Shown here piece by piece: positions 1-5,096 of a DNA stretch of 6,010 nucleotides. The translations under genes and the position numbers were made by a program. Below the pieces are notes generated by a model that saw only the letters and a list, made by a program, of their open reading frames with translations, searched no databases and was not told the origin of the DNA. The stretch covers positions 1 through 6,010 of the forward strand of contig JAGBGW010000228.1 in assembly GCA_017935825.1 (NCBI GenBank). Direction: 5' to 3'. Every line of letters starts with the position of its first letter. Positions within the stretch are counted from its first letter, which is position 1. The stretch is from Clostridia bacterium. Its GTDB lineage: Bacteria > Bacillota > Clostridia > Christensenellales > Maliibacteriaceae.

Positions 1-1493
1 CATCCTCCAAGGCACCCGTCTCCCGTCTGGCAGATAAGGTCTGTGCCATCTTCGTACCGCTGGTACTTGGCATTGCAGTTTTGACCGCCATCGTCTGGCT
101 GATTCTGGGTGACGGCGCAAGAGCGTTCTCTTCCGCTGTTGCTGTGCTTGTCATCTCCTGCCCCTGTGCACTTGGTCTTGCCACCCCCACTGCCATCATG
201 GCAGGTACGGGCCGCGGCGCAGAACTGGGCGTGCTGATCAAATCCGCGCCTGCGTTGGAAAAACTGCACAGCGTGTCCACCATCCTGCTGGATAAAACGG
301 GCACCATCACCACGGGCAAACCTGCTGTGACCGATGTGTGCGCGGCAGACGGCATGGATGAAAAGCAGGCACTTTCCATTATTTATTCCATGGAAAATAA
401 GAGCGAGCATCCGCTTGCGCAGGCCATTTGTGCATATGCAAAGACACAGGGTGCAAAACTTCTTGCAGCAGAAGACTTCTCCCAGATCGAAGGCGGCGGC
501 ATCCGTGCTGTCATCGAAGGGAAAACCTACGTTGCAGGCAATGTGCGCATGCTGGGAGACGTGAAGCTTTCTTCTAAAATGGAAGACTTCGCAGCCCGTG
601 CCGCAGCCGAGGGCAAAACGCCCATCTATCTTGCGGATGAATCGGGTGTGCTTTGCGCCTACGCCATTGCAGACCAAATCAAACCCGATGCCAAGGCGGC
701 CATCGAGCACCTGCACAAGATGCATGTGTCCTGCGTGATGCTGACCGGCGACAACGAAGTCACCGCCAAGGCGATCGCTGCACAGTGCGGCATCGACCGT
801 GTCATCGCAGGCGTTCTGCCGCAGGATAAACAGCGTCATGTGAAGGAAGCCATGGATGGCGGGGCAGTAGTCGCCATGGTGGGCGACGGTATCAACGATG
901 CACCTGCACTGACCCAGGCGGATATCGGCATCGCCATCGGCGCAGGTACCGATGTTGCCATCGAGTCCGCTGACGTGGTGCTGACGGGCAACGGACTTCT
1001 CGGTGTCGCCGATGCGGTGGAACTTTCCCGTCGTACCATGCGCATTATCCGCCAGAATCTTTTCTGGGCGCTTTGCTACAATACCATCGGCATTCCGCTG
1101 GCAGCAGGTCTTTTCGGATTCTCGCTGCCGCCCATGTTTGCCGCAGCTGCCATGAGCGTAAGCTCGGTACTTGTGGTATCCAACGCACTTCGGCTGCGCT
1201 ATGCAGTAAAACAGGAAAAAATCACTGCGCAAAATGAATTCGCATGTGATACAATAGAAGAAAATACAACCACCATCCAGGAGGAAGAAACCATGAAACT
1301 GATCGTTGAAGGTATGATGTGCATGCATTGCAGCGGCCGTGTCCAGAAGGCTCTGGAGGCAGTTGCAGGCGTAAGCAAGGTTGCAGTTGACCTTGAAACC
1401 AAGACCGTTACCGTCGAAGGCGAAGGCCTCGATGCAGCAGTGCTCACCGCAGCAGTTGTGGATGCAGGCTACGAAGTAACTTCCGCAGAATAA
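1..1493 (+). CDS. copA: Cu(I)-exporting P1B-type ATPase with fused C-terminal CopZ/HMA domain (5' partial)
   Basis: ATP-driven copper(I) exporter of the inner membrane. The frame is open from base 3, giving 496 visible residues; the N-terminus, first membrane helices and most of the actuator domain lie off the left edge. Visible in order (fragment numbering): the SSKAP-type segment before the metal-site helix, the CPC metal site (53-55), DKTGT phosphorylation motif (97-101), SEHP of the nucleotide domain (His136-Pro137), TGDN (248-251), GDGINDAP hinge (294-301), then two last helices with Tyr359-Asn360 and MSVSS (384-388). CPC, YN and MxxSS together are the signature of the Cu(I) subgroup (P1B-1). 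A polar linker (about 403-430) joins a complete heavy-metal-associated domain (431-496) with CMHC at Cys440/Cys443. A C-terminal domain is unusual, as most bacterial CopA proteins carry theirs at the N-terminus; whether this one has N-terminal copies too cannot be seen. No copper regulator is in view. The family call is very secure. Confidence 0.96.
   Translation, partial: SSKAPVSRLADKVCAIFVPLVLGIAVLTAIVWLILGDGARAFSSAVAVLVISCPCALGLATPTAIMAGTGRGAELGVLIKSAPALEKLHSVSTILLDKTGTITTGKPAVTDVCAADGMDEKQALSIIYSMENKSEHPLAQAICAYAKTQGAKLLAAEDFSQIEGGGIRAVIEGKTYVAGNVRMLGDVKLSSKMEDFAARAAAEGKTPIYLADESGVLCAYAIADQIKPDAKAAIEHLHKMHVSCVMLTGDNEVTAKAIAAQCGIDRVIAGVLPQDKQRHVKEAMDGGAVVAMVGDGINDAPALTQADIGIAIGAGTDVAIESADVVLTGNGLLGVADAVELSRRTMRIIRQNLFWALCYNTIGIPLAAGLFGFSLPPMFAAAAMSVSSVLVVSNALRLRYAVKQEKITAQNEFACDTIEENTTTIQEEETMKLIVEGMMCMHCSGRVQKALEAVAGVSKVAVDLETKTVTVEGEGLDAAVLTAAVVDAGYEVTSAE
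1247..1255 (+). promoter_or_regulatory. Possible extended -10 promoter element inside the copA linker
   Basis: TGATACAAT fits an extended -10 (TGn followed by TACAAT at 1250-1255). A transcript from here would start near 1262, about 17 nt before the internal ribosome binding site. No convincing -35 hexamer sits at 16-18 nt upstream, so this is weak and would depend on the extended TG. The surrounding linker codons are more AT-rich than the flanking coding DNA. Confidence 0.25.
1279..1284 (+). promoter_or_regulatory. Internal ribosome binding site for copZ inside the copA frame
   Basis: AGGAGG lies 8 nt before the in-frame ATG at 1293. In the copA frame it is read as part of a Gln-Glu-Glu-Glu stretch. 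Its strength and spacing match the dedicated site of the SGNH gene farther right (AGGAGG at 4481-4486, 7 nt spacing), so it looks like a genuine initiation site rather than a chance purine run. Confidence 0.65.
1293..1493 (+). CDS. copZ: Probable internally initiated free CopZ-like copper chaperone, in frame within copA
   Basis: The in-frame ATG at 1293 is preceded by AGGAGG (1279-1284) with an 8-nt spacer, an optimal initiation site. Starting there gives a 66-residue protein, the normal length of a stand-alone CopZ. It begins MKLIVEGMMCMHC, the usual first beta strand and metal loop, with Cys10 and Cys13 as the Cu(I) ligands, and keeps the typical beta-alpha-beta-beta-alpha-beta pattern through to DAGYEV at the end. 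CopZ proteins carry Cu(I) in the cytoplasm and pass it to CopA. The inference is that this DNA makes both a CopA-CopZ fusion (by read-through translation) and free CopZ. The alternative is that the site is a relic of formerly separate genes, or that a sequencing error upstream removed a copA stop codon. Domain identity is certain; separate expression is inferred. Confidence 0.6.
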   Translation: MKLIVEGMMCMHCSGRVQKALEAVAGVSKVAVDLETKTVTVEGEGLDAAVLTAAVVDAGYEVTSAE

Positions 1494-1515
1494 GTCTTTT
1501 TCGGGGGCACCTTTT

Positions 1516-2007
1516 ATGCAGCGCAATATTTTAAGCCGCTGGGAAAGCCCTGCCGCCACCATTTGCGGTTTGGTCTTTACCATCATCGGCACGGTTTTTA
1601 CCATATTGGGCATTATCGTTGGCATTGCTGTGGAACCTGTGTTTTTCCTTGCCTTCGGTGTGATGGGTATCAGCTTCCTTATTGCAGGGGGCTGCTGCCT
1701 TATCGGTGCAGGAAGAAAGAAAAAGCAGAAGAAGTTCCTGTTGGAACGGGGCAATTACATCATGGCACAGGTCATCGAGACCCGACCCAATTACAGTGTC
1801 AATGTAAACGGGAATTACGGCTACGAAGTCCTTTGCCGCTATCAGGATCACTACGGCACGGTCCATGTGTTTAAATCGCCCCTGGTCTGGGTGGACCCCA
1901 CCTCGCTTTTGACCAGCGATCAGGTGCGTGTCTATGTGGACGGGGATGATTACGATCACTATTATGTGGACCTGCAAAGTGCCCTGCCCGAAATTAAAAT
2001 GCATTGA
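1516..2007 (+). CDS. Small membrane protein with C-terminal soluble beta domain (DUF3592-like)
   Basis: A 163-residue protein of unknown function. Two hydrophobic helices (about 12-38 and 43-66) are followed by a basic stop-transfer stretch RKKKQKK (67-73), which by the positive-inside rule puts the C-terminal ~90 residues in the cytoplasm. That domain is rich in beta-prone, aromatic and Asp residues (QVIETRPNYSVNVNGNYGYE, then VRVYVDGDDYDHYYVDLQ). It resembles the DUF3592-type pattern of a short beta domain after one or two helices, but I assign this only by general look. It starts 22 nt after copA, behind a weak GGGGG site (1503-1507, 8 nt spacing), with no terminator between them, so it is probably the last gene of the copper operon. 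No Cys/His metal motif is evident, so its place after copA does not by itself show a copper role. Confidence 0.85.
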   Translation: MQRNILSRWESPAATICGLVFTIIGTVFTILGIIVGIAVEPVFFLAFGVMGISFLIAGGCCLIGAGRKKKQKKFLLERGNYIMAQVIETRPNYSVNVNGNYGYEVLCRYQDHYGTVHVFKSPLVWVDPTSLLTSDQVRVYVDGDDYDHYYVDLQSALPEIKMH

Positions 2008-2014
2008 ACAAAAG

Positions 2015-2045
2015 CTCCGTACAGATACTTCTGTGCGGAGTTTTT
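2015..2045 (+). terminator. Rho-independent terminator of the copA unit
   Basis: An 11-bp stem (2015-2025 with 2030-2040, one G-T wobble) and a 4-nt loop are followed directly by TTTTT (2041-2045). It begins 8 nt after the stop of the small membrane protein and separates the copper unit from the next promoter. Confidence 0.92.
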
Positions 2046-2082
2046 AAATAAGGAACCATAAATATTTATAAAAATAAAATTA

Positions 2083-2111
2083 TTGTAATTCACAAAACCC
2101 TGTGCTACCAT
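2083..2111 (+). promoter_or_regulatory. Sigma-A-type promoter for the hydrolase/NifX unit
   Basis: The -35 TTGTAA (2083-2088) and -10 TACCAT (2106-2111) are spaced by exactly 17 nt, and TGC just before the -10 supplies an extended TGn. The region just upstream (about 2058-2082) is almost pure A/T and may act as an UP element. Predicted start is near 2118, giving a very short leader before the GTG start at 2134. Confidence 0.75.
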
Positions 2112-2133
2112 GAAATTATGAGGTGAGACGTAC

Positions 2134-2925
2134 GTGCGTGTTTATGTAACGATGGAAAATTCCGCCGTCAGCAGCGATTTTGCCTGCGAGCACGGTTTGA
2201 GTCTTTATATTGAAACGGGGGATCAGAAGATCCTCTTTGATACAGGTGCATCTTCTGCCTTTGCGGACAATGCAAAACGGATGGGGATTGATTTGTCCGC
2301 TGTGGATTTTGCCGTGCTTTCCCACGGTCACTACGACCATTCGGACGGCATCCATAAATTTTTTGAAGAAAACGACCACGCGCCGCTTTATGCGGATCAG
2401 CGTGCTTTTGGTGCATATGTTTCGGGAAGGGGTGTCTCCGTTTCGGTCAAGGCGGATCTGATCTCCAATCCCCGCATTATCCGTACCGGCGACTACATGC
2501 AGCTGACGGACAACATCACCCTTTTGACCTGCAACTGGGAAGAGGAACTGCACCCCATCGAAAGCTTCGGGTTGAAGGAACTTCGAGGCGGCAAGCTTTA
2601 TCCCGACACCTTCCGTCATGAACAGTACCTGATGGTGGAAGAGGGAAATCGCCGTATCGTCATCAGCGGCTGCTCCCACAAGGGCATCTGCAATATCGTC
2701 CATTGGCTTCGTCCCGATGTGCTCATCGGCGGCTTCCACTTCTCCAAAATCGAGACGGACGAAGTGGGTCGCGATATCCTTCTTGATGCAGCCAGCGAAC
2801 TTGACGCCTACGAGACCGTGTACTACACGGGTCATTGCACGGGCGATGCGCAGTTTGACGTGATGCGCGAGATCTTAGGGGAAAAACTGCACCGTATGCG
2901 TGCAGGTTTATATTTCCAAATTTAA
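2134..2925 (+). CDS. Metallo-beta-lactamase-fold metal-dependent hydrolase (COG1237 type)
   Basis: A 263-residue cytoplasmic metallohydrolase; no signal peptide is seen. It shows FDTG (35-38), the zinc/iron-binding motif HGHYDH (64-69, the HxHxDH signature), HEQ (162-164), GCSHKG (179-184, metal-ligand His182), GGFH (199-202) and GHCTG (233-237). This order fits the COG1237 group, often labelled after the archaeal 7,8-dihydropterin-6-methyl-4-(beta-D-ribofuranosyl)-aminobenzene-5'-phosphate synthase. In bacteria, which lack methanopterin, that name should not be taken as the function, and the true substrate is unknown. The GTG start is chosen because GAGGTGA (2120-2126) precedes it by 7 nt and the promoter leaves no room for an earlier start. 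It is followed after 21 nt by the NifX-like gene, with which it is probably co-transcribed. Family is secure; substrate is not. Confidence 0.93.
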   Translation: MRVYVTMENSAVSSDFACEHGLSLYIETGDQKILFDTGASSAFADNAKRMGIDLSAVDFAVLSHGHYDHSDGIHKFFEENDHAPLYADQRAFGAYVSGRGVSVSVKADLISNPRIIRTGDYMQLTDNITLLTCNWEEELHPIESFGLKELRGGKLYPDTFRHEQYLMVEEGNRRIVISGCSHKGICNIVHWLRPDVLIGGFHFSKIETDEVGRDILLDAASELDAYETVYYTGHCTGDAQFDVMREILGEKLHRMRAGLYFQI

Positions 2926-2946
2926 ATTCATGGGAGGACTGTAGAA

Positions 2947-3372
2947 ATGAAAATTGCAGCTACATATCAAAACGGTCAGGTGTTCGGCCACTTTGGACAT
3001 ACGGAACAGTTCAAGGTCTATGATGTGGAGGGCGGCGCAATCGTTGCATCCAAAATCGTGGACACCAATGGTTCCGGCCACAGCGCCCTTGCGGACTTCC
3101 TGAAAGCACTGGGCGTGGAAAAACTCATCTGCGGCGGCATCGGCGTGGGTGCACGCATCGCGCTGGATGAAGCAGGAATTGAAGTTTTCGGCGGCGTAGC
3201 AGGCGATGCAGACATCGCGGCGGCAGCACTTGCAAAAGGTGAACTTGCCTTTGATCCCAATGCAAAATGCGACCACCACGGCGAGGGTCATGACCATCAT
3301 CACGGTGAAGGTCACGAGTGCGGCGGCAATTGCCACGACGATCATCAGTGCGGCGGTCACTGCGGTAAGTAA
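2947..3372 (+). CDS. NifX/NifB-like (dinitrogenase iron-molybdenum cofactor) domain protein with His/Cys-rich metal-binding tail
   Basis: A 141-residue cytoplasmic protein. Residues 1-105 form the NifX/NifB-C-type fold: MKIAATYQNG start, FGHFGHTEQF with two His (15, 18), a central ICGGIGVGAR turn (61-70) and GIEVFGGVAGDADIAAAAL near the end. The last 34 residues (108-141) hold 10 His and 5 Cys, with HDHHHGEGHEC at the core. In nitrogen fixers the domain binds cofactor precursors; small stand-alone versions in non-fixing anaerobes have no settled role. No nif genes are visible here, so a nitrogenase role is not supported. The tail is probably a metal-binding or storage segment (Ni, Zn, Cu or Fe cannot be told apart). 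The start follows GGGAGGA (2932-2938) by 8 nt. It is the second gene of the unit and is followed by a terminator. Confidence 0.93.
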   Translation: MKIAATYQNGQVFGHFGHTEQFKVYDVEGGAIVASKIVDTNGSGHSALADFLKALGVEKLICGGIGVGARIALDEAGIEVFGGVAGDADIAAAALAKGELAFDPNAKCDHHGEGHDHHHGEGHECGGNCHDDHQCGGHCGK

Positions 3373-3382
3373 ATCCATACAT

Positions 3383-3408
3383 AAAAGGGCATGGCAGCAT
3401 GCCCTTTT
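3383..3408 (+). terminator. Hairpin terminator after the NifX-like gene
   Basis: A perfect 11-bp stem (3383-3393 with 3398-3408) around a GCAG loop. The right arm ends in TTTT and the left begins with AAAA, so it could work in either direction. The U tract is short (TTTTGT), but the stem is GC-rich in its core. It lies 11 nt after the stop codon. Confidence 0.87.
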
Positions 3409-3414
3409 GTCATG

Positions 3415-3443
3415 TTGACGCAAAGATTTGATTGTACTATCAT
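3415..3443 (+). promoter_or_regulatory. Sigma-A-type promoter for the permease/SGNH operon
   Basis: TTGACG (3415-3420) and TATCAT (3438-3443) are 17 nt apart, five of six consensus matches each. Predicted start is near 3450, just before the permease ribosome binding site. The -10 lies within one arm of an inverted repeat described separately. Confidence 0.82.
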
Positions 3444-3461
3444 AAACGTAACAAATGATAG
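3437..3461. promoter_or_regulatory. Candidate operator: inverted repeat over the -10 and start site
   Basis: CTATCAT (3437-3443) and ATGATAG (3455-3461) form a perfect 7-bp inverted repeat with an 11-nt spacer, centred at 3449. The left arm contains the -10 hexamer and the right arm lies at the beginning of the transcript. The left arm is upstream of the predicted transcript start, so it would act as DNA (a dimeric repressor site) rather than as an RNA hairpin. The regulator is not known and is not encoded in the window. Confidence 0.4.
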
Positions 3462-3463
3462 GC

Positions 3464-3469
3464 GGAGGT
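3464..3469 (+). promoter_or_regulatory. Ribosome binding site that sets the first permease start at 3473
   Basis: GGAGGT lies 3 nt before the ATG at 3473 (4 nt from GGAGG), a little tight but usable. The alternative in-frame ATG at 3455 would have only about 5 nt of leader from the predicted transcript start and no site in front, and would add the unlikely residues MIGGGT. Confidence 0.65.
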
Positions 3470-3472
3470 ACT

Positions 3473-3952
3473 ATGTTTACTTATATCCTCTATGGCGTCA
3501 TGCTTTTGGCGCTGCTTATATCCTTCTTGAAGGATAAAAAGAAAACAAAAATGGCACTGAAAAAAGCATGGAAAGCCTTTGAAAACATTCTGCCCCAGTT
3601 CCTGACTGTGATTTTAATTGTGGGCTTTGCGCTGACGGTATTGAGCCCTGAAACCATCTCTAAACTGGTGGGCAATGAGTCGGGCCTTTTTGGCGTGTTG
3701 GCGGCTGCAGTTGTAGGCGCCATCACCATGATCCCCGGCTTTGTGGCATTTCCTCTTGCAGCAGCACTTCTTGAAAGCGGTGCAGGGTATATGCAGCTGA
3801 CGGCACTGATCTCCTCGCTGATGATGGTGGGTATCGTCACCATTCCCATGGAAATTAAGACCTTCGGCAAAAAGATAACCTTTCTTCGCAACGGTGCGGC
3901 ATTTTTGTGCAGCATCGCCATGGCACTTCTGATGGGGGTGTTGATGAAATGA
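3473..3952 (+). CDS. Half-size membrane permease, first subunit (DUF318/ArsP-like)
   Basis: A 159-residue integral membrane protein with about five helices: residues 2-19, 42-58, 73-100, 109-126 and 141-157. A basic loop DKKKTK (21-26) follows the first helix. The core reads IPGFVAFPLAAALLESG (87-103), close to the small 'permease' proteins found in pairs in anaerobic Bacillota and distantly like the DUF318/ArsP permeases. The usual Cys-Ser-Cys of that larger family is absent here. Substrate unknown; ion or organo-metalloid export is only a guess from the family. Start at 3473 is preferred over 3455 on ribosome-site grounds. The stop overlaps the start of the second permease gene by ATGA (3949-3952), so the two are translated together and probably form a complex. 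Confidence 0.87.
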   Translation: MFTYILYGVMLLALLISFLKDKKKTKMALKKAWKAFENILPQFLTVILIVGFALTVLSPETISKLVGNESGLFGVLAAAVVGAITMIPGFVAFPLAAALLESGAGYMQLTALISSLMMVGIVTIPMEIKTFGKKITFLRNGAAFLCSIAMALLMGVLMK

Positions 3953-4497
3953 AAAAGTTCATGCAGATCGTCAAACGCTACCGCGTGTTTTTGATCCTTC
4001 TGGCGGCGGAACTTGTGATGACCGCCTTCCTGCCCCAAATCGGTCTTGCTTCCCTGAAGGCAAGCGGCAATAACATCTTGCAGATGCTGCAGGTTTTGCC
4101 TGCCGTATTCATCCTTTTGGGCCTGCTCGATGTTTGGGTGGATCGGGCGACTATGATGAAATATACGGGCAAAGGCTCGGGTCTTCGGGGATTCTTCATT
4201 TCCCTTCTTCTTGGCTCCTGCGCTGCAGGTCCTCTGTATGCGGCGTTTCCCGTTGCAGCAATGATGCTGAAAAAAGGCAGTTCTGTGTTTAATGTGATGA
4301 TCTTCATCGGCGCATGGTCGGCAACGAAGATTCCGCCGCTGACCTTTGAAGCGGCAAGCCTTGGCGTGCGCTATATGCTTACTCGCCTTGCAATGAGCCT
4401 TGTGACGCTGGTACTGATCGCACTTATTTGTGACCGCGCCTTGAAAGAAGAGGAAAAACAGAAGCTTTATGCCCTGCATCAGGAGGAAGAAGCATGA
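3949..4497 (+). CDS. Half-size membrane permease, second subunit
   Basis: A 182-residue integral membrane protein with about five helices: 11-29, 46-64, 81-107, 113-138 and 144-161. A charged C-terminus (KEEEKQKLYALHQEEEA) is probably cytoplasmic. The start is the ATG in the ATGA overlap; an upstream in-frame ATG (3907) would add 14 polar residues translated from inside the first permease gene and has no ribosome site. The core GPLYAAFPVAAMMLKKG (94-110) aligns without gaps to residues 87-103 of its partner, as does SGLxG (77-81 here, 70-74 there). The two genes are therefore homologous halves, and a heterodimer of roughly ten helices is the natural reading. One Cys (91) lies in the core helix. 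Substrate unknown. It overlaps the SGNH gene by ATGA (4494-4497). Confidence 0.87.
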   Translation: MKKFMQIVKRYRVFLILLAAELVMTAFLPQIGLASLKASGNNILQMLQVLPAVFILLGLLDVWVDRATMMKYTGKGSGLRGFFISLLLGSCAAGPLYAAFPVAAMMLKKGSSVFNVMIFIGAWSATKIPPLTFEAASLGVRYMLTRLAMSLVTLVLIALICDRALKEEEKQKLYALHQEEEA

Positions 4498-5063
4498 ATT
4501 TAAAGGGTAAAAATGTGTTCTTTTTGGGTTCTTCCGTCACCTACGGCTATGCCTCCGACGGTGTGTCCTTTGCGGATCTGATGGCGGAACAGCTGGACTT
4601 CCACATGATCAAAGAAGCGGTGTCCGGCACCACCTTGGCAGATCGCGACGAGACGAGCTATGTTTCCCGATTGAAGAAGTGGGATGCATCCACCCCCGTG
4701 GATGTGTTTGTCTGCCAGCTTTCCACCAACGATGCCAAGGATTCTTTGGAAATTCCGCTGCATGAGATCAGTGATGCCATCGAAAGCATCGTGCGCTATG
4801 TCAAAGACACCTGGGATTGTCCCATCGTCTTTTATACAGGCACCAAGTATGATAATGTCAAATACCTGACGATGATCGAACTACTGAAGACCTTGCACAA
4901 GGCATACGGTTTTGCCATCCTTGACCTGTGGCACGACATCGACATGCTCTGTGTCGATCCTGAAGACTACAACCGCTACATGCAGGACCCCATCCATCCC
5001 CGACTTGCAGGCTACCGCGACTGGTGGCTGCCCAAGTTTATCGACTTTTTTGAAAAACTGTAA
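4494..5063 (+). CDS. SGNH/GDSL-family hydrolase
   Basis: A 189-residue esterase-like protein, a single SGNH domain with no signal peptide or membrane segment, so probably cytoplasmic. The blocks are visible: block I LGSSVTYG (11-18) with Ser14 as probable nucleophile (GSS in place of GDS), block II Gly45 in SGTT, block III Asn79 in LSTND, and block V DPIHP with Asp165 and His168. All four catalytic or oxyanion positions are present, so it should be active. Family members deacylate or deacetylate esters of sugars, lipids or small molecules; the substrate here cannot be told. The start has an ideal AGGAGG (4481-4486, 7 nt spacing) although it overlaps the permease stop by ATGA, so it can be both coupled and independently initiated. 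Last gene of the operon. Confidence 0.92.
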   Translation: MNLKGKNVFFLGSSVTYGYASDGVSFADLMAEQLDFHMIKEAVSGTTLADRDETSYVSRLKKWDASTPVDVFVCQLSTNDAKDSLEIPLHEISDAIESIVRYVKDTWDCPIVFYTGTKYDNVKYLTMIELLKTLHKAYGFAILDLWHDIDMLCVDPEDYNRYMQDPIHPRLAGYRDWWLPKFIDFFEKL

Positions 5064-5068
5064 AATGC

Positions 5069-5095
5069 GAAAACCCGTCGAAATGACGGGTTTTC
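5069..5095. terminator. Bidirectional hairpin terminator between convergent genes
   Basis: A perfect 11-bp stem (5069-5079 with 5085-5095) with a GAAAT loop, an A run on the left and a TTTT run on the right, so each strand reads as stem plus T tract. It fills almost the whole gap between the SGNH gene stop (5063) and the hydrolase stop on the other strand (5097) and probably serves both. Confidence 0.92.
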
Positions 5096-5096
5096 C

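Noticed and set aside
1531..2004. A 157-codon minus-strand open frame over the small membrane protein
   Set aside because: Spans almost exactly the sense gene, no ribosome site, His/Ile-rich product. The terminator and spacing support the plus strand.
2116..2835. A 239-codon minus-strand open frame over the metallohydrolase
   Set aside because: The plus strand carries HxHxDH and all family motifs plus promoter and ribosome site. The antisense product shows no recognisable domain.
2947..3372. Nitrogen-fixation role for the NifX-like gene
   Set aside because: No other nif gene is visible. Small stand-alone members of this family with His-rich tails are common in non-fixing anaerobes.
2908..3423. 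A 171-codon minus-strand open frame over the NifX-like gene
   Set aside because: Antisense to a clear family member. Its Met/Val/Ala-rich part is the reverse reading of the His/Asp tail and is not evidence of a membrane gene.
3455..3472. Earlier ATG (3455) as start of the first permease
   Set aside because: It would lie within about 5 nt of the predicted transcript start with no ribosome site, whereas the ATG at 3473 has GGAGGT in front.
3490..4479. A 329-codon open frame on the minus strand across both permease genes
   Set aside because: Very long, but it lies antisense to two well-supported membrane proteins joined by an ATGA overlap. Its product is a Lys/His/Arg-rich, family-less sequence, as expected from reading hydrophobic codons backwards.
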